Positions 35,969-45,952 of a stretch of DNA of 45,990 bases are shown one piece after another. Every line of letters starts with the position of its first letter. The stretch's first letter is position 1. This DNA is from Candidatus Aenigmatarchaeota archaeon (GTDB lineage Archaea; Aenigmatarchaeota; Aenigmatarchaeia; Aenigmatarchaeales; Aenigmatarchaeaceae), in contig JAFGAZ010000009.1 in NCBI GenBank assembly GCA_016933455.1, positions 1 through 45,990 of the forward strand, written 5' to 3'. A program made the position numbers and the translations under genes. The notes beneath the pieces are model-generated. The model searched no databases. It was not told the origin of the DNA and was given only the letters and a program-made list of their open reading frames with translations.

Positions 35969-36421
35969 CTACCAAAACTCCAGCGTCACGTTGCCATAAT
36001 CCCCGTCTATGTCAACGTGCCTTGTTTCTATTGTTGAGGGTGAGTCGAGCATATCATAGCCGCAAAAAAGAATAAGGTCTGACGAATCATATATTCTCAG
36101 CCTATAGCTTCCTAGGTCAAAATCATCTAGAAGATTGCAGTTGTCATAAAGAGCATCTATCTTGATTCTTGATAATTCGAGTGTGCCTGTTGCAAGTCCT
36201 ACTCTTCTAGTGCTCCATATGTTAACATTCCAGTTACTCGGGCTGCCAGGGTCTTCTGTTAAAATAGTTATTACATTTAGAGCCTTTGATTTTAGTATGT
36301 CTGATCTTGAATCGCTAAGTAGGTTTCGAAAAGTTATGTTGGTCTGATTCACTATGAAAATAAGTATTATAGCAAATATGAGTATTCCTGCAACGAATTC
36401 TATTCTCATCTGACCTTTCAT
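35969..36421 (-). CDS. Prepilin-like protein
   Basis: MKGQMRIEFVAGILIFAIILIFIVNQ then soluble domain. Confidence 0.75.
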   Translation of the reverse strand: MKGQMRIEFVAGILIFAIILIFIVNQTNITFRNLLSDSRSDILKSKALNVITILTEDPGSPSNWNVNIWSTRRVGLATGTLELSRIKIDALYDNCNLLDDFDLGSYRLRIYDSSDLILFCGYDMLDSPSTIETRHVDIDGDYGNVTLEFW

Positions 36422-36426
36422 TCAAA

Positions 36427-37389
36427 TCACAATATCGTAAGTATGACTATTAGCGAAAAGAAGCCTGTAACAGACATTATTATGCTATGCTTTACGCCGG
36501 CTGAAACCGAGCCTTCTCCTATCTGACCTGCCACAAGTCCTGAGAATATTCCCTGCACAACTGCCATCAAGACAAACAATGCGTTGTAGTAGCAAGAGCC
36601 TCCTTGCTCGAATCCTACCATGCTGCAAAGGCCAGAAAATATCGGACAGTTTATGCACTGGATATCGTTTAGGCCCTCGCATTGCTTGCATGGGTCCTCG
36701 AAAGCGAATATCCCTCCTATTCCCCCGGCTGACTGGCTTTCTGTTCCTATGTTTAGAAGAGGTATTAGTGTTTGGGACAAACCAATGACTATGCCTATGA
36801 ATATGAAATATATCGCATACATGATGAACGTGTGCTGGGATGTTACTGACTGCCTTTCTTTTTCAGCCTCCTTTATGGCCGTTATGTCAGAGGCAGTTGA
36901 TTCCATTGTCCTGCCGATGTCGCCTCCTGAAACGTAAGTTTCGTTTATTATGCTAACAACTCTTGTTGTAAGCTTTGACTTTTTCATTCTTTCCGCAAAG
37001 TTGGCAAAAACGTCCTGTACCCTTATGCCCCAGGAGAGCTGGTTGTATACTTTCTTTATTTCCGGGGACAGCTTGCCATAGTCCACCTTGGAGGCTTGTC
37101 TTAGGGATTCGTGAAGCGTCAGGCCCACCTTTTGCGATTCTGCAAGATCCAAAAGGAAAATTGGCAGCTGGTCCTCGATTGCCCTGATCTTGGCGTACTC
37201 GAAATAAGAAATCAAGGCAAATGGGGCAATGCCGACTATCACTCCGAGCACAACAAGATTTAGCATGGCTGCGCTGAACTGGTAGAGCGCAAGGCCCAAT
37301 GTTATTAGTATTGCTGCGGCTACCAAAGGCAAATTCTTTGGCTTTGTTATTTCCTCTAGTATTTTGTTTTTCTTTTGCTTTTTCATCAA
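36427..37389 (-). CDS. TadC/ArlJ-like type IV pilus platform protein with Cys-rich insert
   Basis: T2SSF-like: QLPIFLLDLAESQKVGLTLHESLRQAS...YVSGGDIGRTMESTA; multiple TMs. Confidence 0.88.
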   Translation of the reverse strand: MMKKQKKNKILEEITKPKNLPLVAAAILITLGLALYQFSAAMLNLVVLGVIVGIAPFALISYFEYAKIRAIEDQLPIFLLDLAESQKVGLTLHESLRQASKVDYGKLSPEIKKVYNQLSWGIRVQDVFANFAERMKKSKLTTRVVSIINETYVSGGDIGRTMESTASDITAIKEAEKERQSVTSQHTFIMYAIYFIFIGIVIGLSQTLIPLLNIGTESQSAGGIGGIFAFEDPCKQCEGLNDIQCINCPIFSGLCSMVGFEQGGSCYYNALFVLMAVVQGIFSGLVAGQIGEGSVSAGVKHSIIMSVTGFFSLIVILTIL

Positions 37390-37390
37390 A

Positions 37391-38269
37391 TCACGCTGAA
37401 GGGGATATTGTCTTGACTAGTAAAATGAAGCCCACTGACACAAACGGCAGTATCAAAAATATTACTGCGAACTGCAAAAACATCATGGAAAGGCTCGATG
37501 TGCCTCCTATTATGGACATAAGCGCTGTCATTATTATGAAAAATATCGAGCCTATCAAAACAACTGTCAGATAAACCTCGATTAGCATAGAAAGCGTTCT
37601 CGAGTATTTCTCAAGACTTCTTCTGTACTCTGCTATGAAAAGCCTTGACTTTTCATGAAGATAGTTTCCCACGTTGCCCCCGCTTGAGAGCATTGTCTCA
37701 AGACCCCACAAGAGTTCCTTTAGTTCCTCTGACGGCGTTCTGCTTGCGGTTTTTCTTATGGCCTCGACAAGCTCCATGCCGAATGCCTCGACATCGCGGT
37801 ATATCTTGCCCATCTCTTGTGATATTTCTCCATAGTCCTTGAACTCAGACATTACCTTAAACATTGTTATAGGGGGTGCGCCCGATGTTGCTATTGTTGC
37901 CATGTAGGTTGTTGCAAACGACAAAGAAGAGTCAATGTTCTTCTTTCTTCTTCCTGCGGCCATGCTAGGGTATGTGTAGAACAAAAAGAACTGCACTATC
38001 AGTATGACGACAGTCATTGTGAAAGAAAGCAAAAAAGCATTGATGGCATCATGCAAAAGCAGAGATGTTATTATGACTATCGACGGAAACTCTATGATAA
38101 AGGTTCCAAGTATTACCAGAAACATTATGTAGACGTATTCCTGAAGGCTAAGCCCGATGTTTGCCCTTATCAAATCTGGCTTTATGCTATCGAAATAATT
38201 GATAAAAGGCTCAAGGCTCCTTCCAAAGAACTTGAAGGAAAGCTGCTTGAGCTGTTGCCATATGTCCAT
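37391..38269 (-). CDS. TadC/ArlJ-like type IV pilus platform protein
   Basis: SLSFATTYMATIATSGAPPITMFKVMSEFKDYGEISQEMGKIYRDVEAFGMELVEAIRKTASRTPSEELKELLWGLETMLSSGGNVGNYL. Confidence 0.9.
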   Translation of the reverse strand: MDIWQQLKQLSFKFFGRSLEPFINYFDSIKPDLIRANIGLSLQEYVYIMFLVILGTFIIEFPSIVIITSLLLHDAINAFLLSFTMTVVILIVQFFLFYTYPSMAAGRRKKNIDSSLSFATTYMATIATSGAPPITMFKVMSEFKDYGEISQEMGKIYRDVEAFGMELVEAIRKTASRTPSEELKELLWGLETMLSSGGNVGNYLHEKSRLFIAEYRRSLEKYSRTLSMLIEVYLTVVLIGSIFFIIMTALMSIIGGTSSLSMMFLQFAVIFLILPFVSVGFILLVKTISPSA

Positions 38270-38273
38270 CTTA

Positions 38274-40019
38274 TCATCTAATCTCGTCTAATAGATCCTG
38301 TTCCCTTGTATAGTAGAGTTTTATTATTTTTGCTACATCGATGTAATCGCTTATCTTGTTGTCGACCATCCATTTCATGACCCTTGTCCTGTTTTCTATC
38401 TGCTTGTCGATTGCGCTTTGCTTTATGCCAAACTGCATGCTTATCTTTTCCAAAACATTTGACTTGTTGACCTGCTTGTAGCCGTCGTTTACAGGGTCCC
38501 ACTTGAAGACCTCGTTTACAATTGGTATGTTCTTGTCTCGGTCAAATCCCAAAACTTCATATATGCTCTTTATTCTTCTTATGTAGCTTTGGCCGTATTT
38601 CATTCTCACAACAAAAACCACAATGTCTAGTGTTTCAATCAAGGATGCAGGCAGTTCTATTGGGGGAGTTGTTAGCCTGTCTATTAGCCTTTCCATAGAA
38701 TCGGCGTGTATTGTTGACATGCTCGGGTGTCCTGTTGCTATTTGCTGGAACAATACGTAGGCTTCCTTTCCTCTGACTTCTCCTACTATAAGATAATCGG
38801 GTCTTTGTCTTAGCGATTCCCTGAGCAAATCAAACAAGTCGACTTCTCCAATCTTTTTGCCTTCTACCTCGGTTATTGCGGTTCTTGCAACGCCCGGCAC
38901 CCAGTGGGGGTGTGGCAAAACAAGCTCAGCAGTGTCCTCTATTGAGACTATCTTAAGTTCAGGCCTTATGAAGAGCGACATGGCATTAAGTATTGTGGTC
39001 TTGCCTGTTGCAACGCCCCCGCTCACTAGAACCGACCTGCCGTGCTCAACCGCAAGCCAAAGATACGCTGCTATCTTCGGATCCATTGACTTGAAATTTA
39101 TGAGATTAACAGGCGTTAGCGGCTTTTTGGTGAACTTTCTTATGGTAAAGTTGCTTCCCTTTCTTGCAATGTCTGTTCCAAGCGTTGCCTGGACTCTTGA
39201 ACCGTCCGGCAGGCTGCCGCCTATCAGAGGATTTGCTATTGATATGTTCTTGCCGCATCTTTGCGCTACCTTGCTTACAAATGTGTCTAGTTCCTCTTTG
39301 TCGTCAAACACAACATTGGTTCTTATGCTTCCAATTATAGGATTCCTGTGGAACACGTAAAGTGGGATTCCAACACCGTCGCACGATATGTCCTCTATGT
39401 TGGGGTCTTGCATTAGAGCCTCTATCTTGTCTAGCCCCACAAAGTCTCGCTGTATGTAGTAGAAAATATCCTTCCTTTTGCTTGGAGGCAATTCTGCTGC
39501 CATCAGCTCTATTGTGTCCTCGAACTTTTTGAGCAAAAAACCCTTTGCCTCCCCCTTTCTTAGCGAGGTAAAATCCACATCGAGTTTTTCTATCAAATTA
39601 AGCTTTATGTTGTTTAGGAGTTTCTTTTCCTCGTCAGAAAGAATAGGCTCTTGCAGATAATAGACAAGACCGGTTTCTCTTCTGCTCCACTTTATGTTGG
39701 CGCTAGCAAAGGGAGTCCTGTCGCTTGAGGGTATTAGAGTATATACTATGTTTATGCCTTTGATGTCAATCTCAGGTTCTCTTACATTCACGGTTGTTCT
39801 TTCAAGTATTGATGAGCTTTTTTCATCTTCCTCTAATTTTTTAGCTTCAAGTTTCTCAACGTTTATTGCTGGTGCTTGCATAGGATATGGTATATAGTCT
39901 TTTGGCATGCCATAGCGCTCTTTCTTTTTCTGGTTTTCCAGCTCCTTGTAGCCTATGACAGCTTTTGAGAAAACTTTGTAGAGGTTTATCCTTTTTGGTG
40001 AACTGTGAAGCCTTATCAT
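38274..40019 (-). CDS. Type II/IV secretion ATPase (TadA/ArlI/VirB11-like)
   Basis: Walker A SGGVATGKTTILNA, VSIEDTAELVLPH, LRQRPDYLIVGEVRGKEAYVLFQQIATGHPSMSTIHAD. Confidence 0.96.
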   Translation of the reverse strand: MIRLHSSPKRINLYKVFSKAVIGYKELENQKKKERYGMPKDYIPYPMQAPAINVEKLEAKKLEEDEKSSSILERTTVNVREPEIDIKGINIVYTLIPSSDRTPFASANIKWSRRETGLVYYLQEPILSDEEKKLLNNIKLNLIEKLDVDFTSLRKGEAKGFLLKKFEDTIELMAAELPPSKRKDIFYYIQRDFVGLDKIEALMQDPNIEDISCDGVGIPLYVFHRNPIIGSIRTNVVFDDKEELDTFVSKVAQRCGKNISIANPLIGGSLPDGSRVQATLGTDIARKGSNFTIRKFTKKPLTPVNLINFKSMDPKIAAYLWLAVEHGRSVLVSGGVATGKTTILNAMSLFIRPELKIVSIEDTAELVLPHPHWVPGVARTAITEVEGKKIGEVDLFDLLRESLRQRPDYLIVGEVRGKEAYVLFQQIATGHPSMSTIHADSMERLIDRLTTPPIELPASLIETLDIVVFVVRMKYGQSYIRRIKSIYEVLGFDRDKNIPIVNEVFKWDPVNDGYKQVNKSNVLEKISMQFGIKQSAIDKQIENRTRVMKWMVDNKISDYIDVAKIIKLYYTREQDLLDEIR

Positions 40020-40438
40020 TCTAAATCAATCTCCCCGTTTTCAGCAGTAACTTTGATGCTTCCGCTGCTGCTGTATATTATATTGTTTTTTATTTCAATA
40101 TTAAAGTTGTATGAAGTCAGTGCAACGCCAATGTCGCTGCCTTCTATGCAGTCAAGCCTCAAAAAATTGTTCAAAATAGTGACAGTGTATATGCAGTTGG
40201 ATAGCTTTTCGGGTATATCCAAGTCGTAGCTTATTTTAGTGTTGGTATTTTCAGAAGTCTCATAAAGCCTTATTGCTGTCCCTAATATCATATGACCCGT
40301 CATTTCAAGCTGGTACTGTGTTGTGTGATCTTCGTATTGCACAATCATGTCCGAAAATATGTAGTATACCGAAACAATCAGGACAAGGCCGATGACAAAG
40401 AACATTACGTATTCTAGTGTCAGATACTGGCCCTTCAT
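40016..40438 (-). CDS. Prepilin-like protein
   Basis: MKGQYLTLEYVMFFVIGLVLIVSVYYIFSD. Confidence 0.75.
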   Translation of the reverse strand: MKGQYLTLEYVMFFVIGLVLIVSVYYIFSDMIVQYEDHTTQYQLEMTGHMILGTAIRLYETSENTNTKISYDLDIPEKLSNCIYTVTILNNFLRLDCIEGSDIGVALTSYNFNIEIKNNIIYSSSGSIKVTAENGEIDLE

Positions 40439-40447
40439 AAGAGATAA

Positions 40448-40954
40448 TTACATGAAAGTTACTTTTATTTGAATCTTCTTTGTTGTAGCTTCTGTTATTG
40501 TTTCGCCTTTTTCAATTCTTATGTAGCTTGGTGTGTCAAGGCTTGAGCCTTCTGTAAAGAAGAATATGTTGTACTCTGCTTGAGGGGGGTATATTATTTG
40601 CAAAATAAGCTCGCTTCCTTCTTTTCTCTCCCTTATGTAAGAGCTGCCTTCTGATATGTTAACCCAGTTTTCCTGTATTTCTATCGAAAGGGGCGTTCTT
40701 ATTTCCAAGACGTTTGTCTCCTTTATTTCGGCTGTTCCCTGCACAGAGAACTCTATCTCCTTTTTCCCCCCGAATTTTATTACATTCGAAATGCCATCGT
40801 CGATATCCTTTGCCAACTTTTCAGCTGCTTCTAGCTTGGTAAAGTCCATGTTGTCCTCGAATATCTCCCTGCCCCAGATGGTGGCTGTTGAGAAAAGCGC
40901 TATGCCGATTAAAAACAGCAAAACAAAGACTATTGCTTCTGCCTGACCTTTCAT
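40448..40954 (-). CDS. Prepilin-like protein
   Basis: MKGQAEAIVFVLLFLIGIALFSTATIW. Confidence 0.75.
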   Translation of the reverse strand: MKGQAEAIVFVLLFLIGIALFSTATIWGREIFEDNMDFTKLEAAEKLAKDIDDGISNVIKFGGKKEIEFSVQGTAEIKETNVLEIRTPLSIEIQENWVNISEGSSYIRERKEGSELILQIIYPPQAEYNIFFFTEGSSLDTPSYIRIEKGETITEATTKKIQIKVTFM

Positions 40955-41034
40955 TATAGATACATTCGCATTTCCGAATATATAGATTAAATAAAAAAGA
41001 AATTAGAAAAATTAAGAAAAAACAATTCACGTTG

Positions 41035-41442
41035 CTACTCTAGAGTCTTTGATAAGCCTGCTCCTGATTCTATGACTACTCTGAGCGTCTGACCATCTGT
41101 ACATGCAGGACCCGTGAATGTTGCTGATTGTCCTGATGCAATTGATGCAACACCACCGGATACAGTTATTGTTCGAACAGTTCCGTCTACGAAAGCCTGA
41201 ACATTTGCTGTTGTCAGATTCGCTGTTCCCGTGTTCATTATTGTGAACTGGAGTGGTGTACAAGATGCAGATATTATTGAGAAACTCTTTGACATCTGGT
41301 CTGTAGAATGCTCAATGTTCTCTCCTGCACCTTCCATTAGGTCTGTAGCCATTGATGTGAACCAGGTGTAAGCCAATGCAGCCATAGCAACGACTATCAT
41401 TAAAATCAAAATAACTGCGATTACAGCGCTTACTCCCTTCAT
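41035..41442 (-). CDS. Type IV pilin / archaellin-like major subunit candidate
   Basis: MKGVSAVIAVILILMIVVAMAALAYTWFTSM; small beta-rich Thr/Ser-rich body; strong SD. Confidence 0.85.
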   Translation of the reverse strand: MKGVSAVIAVILILMIVVAMAALAYTWFTSMATDLMEGAGENIEHSTDQMSKSFSIISASCTPLQFTIMNTGTANLTTANVQAFVDGTVRTITVSGGVASIASGQSATFTGPACTDGQTLRVVIESGAGLSKTLE

Positions 41443-41518
41443 TTTTTCACCTCATTTATTTTTTCAATATACTTCCTTATATAACTGAAATTCACATTCC
41501 CAGTATATAATTATAACG

Positions 41519-42016
41519 TTACTGCCTTGTTTCCCTTTTCATCCTAACGCTTGGGTAGGATGACAAAAGTTCTGAAACTGGCGTGCCCCTTTTCATCTTC
41601 CTGCCCATGACATCCAATTTGTCTATCATGGACTGGTTGGTTTCTAGTATCCTTTGGTTTTGCTCAACCATCTTCTTTAGCTCGTCTGTTACCGGTCTCA
41701 TAAGCTCAGGGCCAGGGGTCGTCATCTCCTCTTTGCCTGCAGCTTCTATAAGCGAGATAAAGTTCTTCATCAAGCTTGTCATTTCGTCTATCTTGCCAGG
41801 CATCTTGGCTAGTTCGTTCCTAAGTTCCACATTAGCCTGTATCACGTCGTTTACAATCTTCTGGTTGCTTCGAATAAGCTCTATTATCTGGTTTATCAAA
41901 GACTGCAATTGCGGAACAGCGCTGGAACTTTCAATTGCATCCAGTCTTTTCTCCATTCTCTTTAACGGAGTGACTGGTATTATTTCATACGCGTCATCAG
42001 AACGTTCGTCTGGCAT
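41519..42016 (-). CDS. Coiled-coil protein upstream of the pilus operon
   Basis: 165 aa, soluble, heptad-rich (LKRMEKRLDAIESSS...IIELIRSNQKIVNDVIQANVELRNELAKMPGKIDEMTSLMKNF). Confidence 0.7.
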   Translation of the reverse strand: MPDERSDDAYEIIPVTPLKRMEKRLDAIESSSAVPQLQSLINQIIELIRSNQKIVNDVIQANVELRNELAKMPGKIDEMTSLMKNFISLIEAAGKEEMTTPGPELMRPVTDELKKMVEQNQRILETNQSMIDKLDVMGRKMKRGTPVSELLSSYPSVRMKRETRQ

Positions 42017-42078
42017 AAAGATAGTTTTACGAAACCGATATATAAATGTTTAAGAAAAAAAGAAAGAAATTTGGGGGC

Positions 42079-43743
42079 TTAGAAGCCGCCCATTCCAGGA
42101 GGCATGCCCGGTGGCATACCTGCTGGCATTCCGCCCTTGTCTAGCTTGCCAGCGGAGATTATGTCGTCTATTCTTAGTATCATCTCTGCTGCCTCGGAAG
42201 CCGAGTTTATGGCCTGCGTCTTTATCTTCAAAGGCTCGATAACTCCCAGTTCCTTCATATCAACTATCTTTCCTGTGTAGACATTGACACCAGCAGTCTT
42301 TAGACCGCTGTCGTGTGCATTTCTTATCTCGACTAAAATGTCTATCGGGTCAAGGCCTGCGTTTTCAGCTAGGGTTCTTGGGATTATCTCCATGGCCTCT
42401 GCAAAGGAAAGTATTGCCAGCTGCTCTCTTCCAGAGAAGCTTTGTGCAAATTCCTTGAGACCCTTGGCAACCGCTTCTTCAGGAGAACCTCCCCCTGCAA
42501 CAACTTTGCCTATTTCCAAAGCGGAGATAACAGCTCCAACAGCGTCTTCAATGGCTCTGTCGACTTCGTCAACTACGTGCTCTGTGCTTCCTCTGACAAG
42601 TATTGAAACTGCTTTGGGGTTTTTGCACTCTCTGACAAACACCATCTGCTCACCTGCTATCTTTCTTTCCTCAACAAGGCCTGCGGACCCGAGGTCGTTT
42701 ACAGAAAGGTCGGATATGTTTGAAACAATCCTTGCCCCTGTTGCCTTTGACAGTTTCTCCATGTCGGATTTTTTCACCCTTCTTGCTGTCATAATGCCTT
42801 TCTTTGCAAGGAAATGCTGTGCAACATCGTCTATGCCCTTTTGGCAAAACAGCACGTTGCAGTCAGATGACACTATCTTTTCCACCATGTCTCTTAGTAT
42901 CTTCTCTTCCTGGTCAAGATATCCCTGCAACTGGTTTGGCGAAGTTATCTGTATTTGCGCATCGGTTTCAGTTTTCTCTATTTCCAAAGCCGCATCAAGC
43001 AAGGCGATTTTTGCATACTTTACTTTTTTTGGCATTCCTGGATGCACAACTTCCTTGTCGATTATAACGCCTTTTATGAGTTCAGTGTCTTCTGCAGAGC
43101 CTCCCTGCTTCTTTTCCCTTTTGATGCTTTCCTTGTCTATTTCCATCTTGCCGTCAACTTGCTCCATTACAGTTCTTATTGCGTCTACTGTTATTTTGGA
43201 TAGGTGCTCTGAAGCCCTTTCAGCGCTTTTTCCAGTCATTGAGGTTGTGGCTATCTTCTTTAGTATCTCAACATCGTCTGATGTCACTTTTTCAGATATG
43301 CTTTCTAGTATTTTCAAGGCCTTTTCCCTTGCCAGCTTGTAACCCTTTGTTATCACAGTAGGGTGGATGTTTTGCTCTAAAAGCTCCTCCGCCTTCTTTA
43401 GCAATTCGCCTGCAATAACTGCTGCTGTTGTTGTGCCGTCCCCCACTTCCTCGTTTTGGGTCTTGGCAACCTCAACTAACATCTTGGCTGCTGGATGCTC
43501 TAGCTGCATTTCCTCAAGAATTGTCACTCCATCGTTTGTTATCACAATGTCACCCATGTTGTCCACGAGCATTTTGTCCATGCCCTTTGGGCCTAGGGTT
43601 GTTCTTACTGCGTCTGCCACTGCTTTGGCAGCTGCTATGTTTGTGTACTGGGCTCCTTTGCCTAGAGTTCTTAGCGTTCCTTCAGGCAAAACCAGAATGG
43701 GCTGTCCGCCCCCTTGCATTTGATTGTTCATCATTTTTTTCAC
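42079..43743 (-). CDS. Thermosome subunit (group II chaperonin)
   Basis: [42 protein letters not shown], Gly/Met/Pro-rich tail. Confidence 0.97.
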   Translation of the reverse strand: MKKMMNNQMQGGGQPILVLPEGTLRTLGKGAQYTNIAAAKAVADAVRTTLGPKGMDKMLVDNMGDIVITNDGVTILEEMQLEHPAAKMLVEVAKTQNEEVGDGTTTAAVIAGELLKKAEELLEQNIHPTVITKGYKLAREKALKILESISEKVTSDDVEILKKIATTSMTGKSAERASEHLSKITVDAIRTVMEQVDGKMEIDKESIKREKKQGGSAEDTELIKGVIIDKEVVHPGMPKKVKYAKIALLDAALEIEKTETDAQIQITSPNQLQGYLDQEEKILRDMVEKIVSSDCNVLFCQKGIDDVAQHFLAKKGIMTARRVKKSDMEKLSKATGARIVSNISDLSVNDLGSAGLVEERKIAGEQMVFVRECKNPKAVSILVRGSTEHVVDEVDRAIEDAVGAVISALEIGKVVAGGGSPEEAVAKGLKEFAQSFSGREQLAILSFAEAMEIIPRTLAENAGLDPIDILVEIRNAHDSGLKTAGVNVYTGKIVDMKELGVIEPLKIKTQAINSASEAAEMILRIDDIISAGKLDKGGMPAGMPPGMPPGMGGF

Positions 43744-43833
43744 CTCGTATTTTATTCGATAAATATGTGTATGTAAGTATATCTCAAATCTATTTAAAAC
43801 TTTAATAAAAGAAGGAAAAAAAGAGTATGAATT

Positions 43834-44118
43834 CTAAAGCTTTTTCTTCATACTCTTTGCAATAACAAAAGCCACCAGCATGATCACTAGGAAGCTGACC
43901 AATGCGTCCAAAAAGTGGCCTATCTTGAATGTTGACAGGCCTATTGTCACTGCTGCTTCGGCGTCTAGACCAATATATGGCACATATAGGGGGCTTATTA
44001 TGTCTGCCACCAAAGCGTCTATTAGCGTTTTAGCTGCGAAACCGATTATCAAACCTAGTGCAACTGATACTATGTTTTGTTTTTTCACAAAATCCATGAA
44101 TTCTTTTAGTATTCCCAT
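43834..44118 (-). CDS. mscL: Large-conductance mechanosensitive channel MscL
   Basis: LKEFMDFVKKQNIVSVALGLIIGFAAKTLIDALVADIISP. Confidence 0.88.
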   Translation of the reverse strand: MGILKEFMDFVKKQNIVSVALGLIIGFAAKTLIDALVADIISPLYVPYIGLDAEAAVTIGLSTFKIGHFLDALVSFLVIMLVAFVIAKSMKKKL

Positions 44119-44155
44119 TAAATTACCTAAGAAATATTACGTCAAAAGCTCCATA

Positions 44156-44983
44156 TTAACGCTTTCTTTTCTGCATTTTTTTGGCGTGTATATAGCCCTT
44201 TCTCAAGAAAGAGGGTATTGTTGGTATTATATTCTCTTTTTCGAACTCTTTCTTGATTGCTTGCGTTAGCCTTGACTTGATGAATTCCTCGTTTTTAGGC
44301 TCGTTTATCCAGAAAAGGCATTCTATTTCCGTTGTCCATTCGTTGCTTCTCACAATGAACCTTATCTCCCTTTTTCTTTTCACATCAAAAACAACGTTCT
44401 TGTCGCTTCTTAGTACTTTTTCCATTACTTTCTTTGCCTTGTCTGTGTCAGAAGTATAGTCTATCATAAAAGTTATGGCGGATACAGATTCGCTGCTGCC
44501 TCCAGTGAGATTTATGACCTTTTCCTTTATTATCAAGGAATTGGGAATTATTATGTCGTTCTTGTCGTATGTTGTCAGCTTGGTCGACCTTAGGCTTATG
44601 TCGCTAACAACGCCTGTCGTGTCTCCTATCTTGATCACATCGTCTATCTTGTATATTTTTTCAGCTGTTATTATTATTCCTGAGACCCAGTTCGAGACAA
44701 TGTCTTGAAGGCCAAAGCCCAAAACTATTGCTCCAACACCAAGACCTGTTGCAATACCTGTGATATCAATGCTGAAAATCGAAAGTATAAGGAAAAAAGC
44801 TATTAGGTAAACTATTATTGACAACACCCTTTTCAGAGGTATTATGACGCTTCTTTTTTCACCCCTTTTTATCATTGGCTTTATTAGGTTTCTTTCAAAG
44901 AACTTTACTATAATGTATGCCGATACTATCACCAAAATCGATTGGAGAATATTTATCGGTGTTAGCATGTCGTAGATAGCCAT
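44156..44983 (-). CDS. Small-conductance mechanosensitive channel (MscS family)
   Basis: ATGLGVGAIVLGFGLQDIVSNWVSGIIITAEKIYKIDDVIKIGDTTGVV. Confidence 0.94.
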   Translation of the reverse strand: MAIYDMLTPINILQSILVIVSAYIIVKFFERNLIKPMIKRGEKRSVIIPLKRVLSIIVYLIAFFLILSIFSIDITGIATGLGVGAIVLGFGLQDIVSNWVSGIIITAEKIYKIDDVIKIGDTTGVVSDISLRSTKLTTYDKNDIIIPNSLIIKEKVINLTGGSSESVSAITFMIDYTSDTDKAKKVMEKVLRSDKNVVFDVKRKREIRFIVRSNEWTTEIECLFWINEPKNEEFIKSRLTQAIKKEFEKENIIPTIPSFLRKGYIHAKKMQKRKR

Positions 44984-45022
44984 TAATAATCAGCCTGTTA
45001 TCTAAATTTGTTTTTGTAATTA

Positions 45023-45916
45023 TTAAATTGCCCTTTTGGCCTTTTTTATTAGGTCCTTTTTTTCCATTTGCTCTAGTTCCTTTTTTTGGACAACTGGTAT
45101 GCCGTGCAGCTCATCTTCATCTGTCTTGTTGGTTATGACAACTGCTGGCTTTTTCACCAGCCTGATAAAGTCGCTTAGATCCGCCGCATGCTTTACCATC
45201 TTTTTCTTGTCTATTTCTATGTTGGAAATTACAAGAGTTTTTTCCTTGGCAAAGACATTGAAAGGCGCCTGCTTTACAAAGTCTGTTTTGAAGCCTATCT
45301 TTTCCAGATTTCTGCCTATGCTTTTTTCGATATTGCTTGCAGGCTTTCCGTGACTGTCATAGCTTTTGAAAACATCTGTTTTGGTTATAATTTTTTTATC
45401 CAGTATTTGTTCTAGCCTTTCTGCGATATCTAGCATCATTCGAAGCTGCTTTTTCTCGTGCTCGTATATGGCCTTTTTGTTTATGCCAACAGCTTCCGCA
45501 AGCTCTCTTTGGCTCAAGCCCTTGTTTTTTCTAGAGTCCTTTAGAACGTCCGAGTCGATTTCCACATACAAGCCCCCACGGTCCCTGTAGACCCTTGGGT
45601 ATATTGAGTTGCAAATTAGGTCCTCGAAAGTTTCAATGGACATTGCAGGCAAATCATACCTTTCATACACTATGCCCTGCTTTAGCTTATCCCTTGTTGT
45701 GTGAGAAGCTATTAGCATCGGGTGCGCGTCCAGGTTGTTTGATATTATCTTTAGGTTTCTTGCCTGCTCTTGCTGGAAGGAGTCGACGTTAAGCAGCGTC
45801 TTGATTAAAAGCAGAACATTCTTTTGTGCAGCAATGTCAAAGCACCCGCGATACTCGCAAGTGGCATAGTCGCTTCTTTCCAGGAACAATTTGACCTCCT
45901 GCTTGACATTAAACAT
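45023..45916 (-). CDS. Archaeal XRE-type HTH regulator (COG1395-like)
   Basis: LKDSRKNKGLSQRELAEAVGINKKAIYEHEKKQLRMMLDIAERLEQIL. Confidence 0.88.
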   Translation of the reverse strand: MFNVKQEVKLFLERSDYATCEYRGCFDIAAQKNVLLLIKTLLNVDSFQQEQARNLKIISNNLDAHPMLIASHTTRDKLKQGIVYERYDLPAMSIETFEDLICNSIYPRVYRDRGGLYVEIDSDVLKDSRKNKGLSQRELAEAVGINKKAIYEHEKKQLRMMLDIAERLEQILDKKIITKTDVFKSYDSHGKPASNIEKSIGRNLEKIGFKTDFVKQAPFNVFAKEKTLVISNIEIDKKKMVKHAADLSDFIRLVKKPAVVITNKTDEDELHGIPVVQKKELEQMEKKDLIKKAKRAI

Positions 45917-45952
45917 ATTTTTAAATTGCTGAAGACAAAATAAATCCTTAAT

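Noticed and set aside
42284-43342. 352-aa + strand ORF opposite the thermosome
   Set aside because: Antisense shadow ORF of a clear chaperonin; Ser/Phe-rich composition typical of reverse-complement reading.
43834-44983. Adjacent mscL and mscS as a novel osmotic module
   Set aside because: Both are ordinary channels; adjacency alone is mildly interesting but not evidence of a new system.
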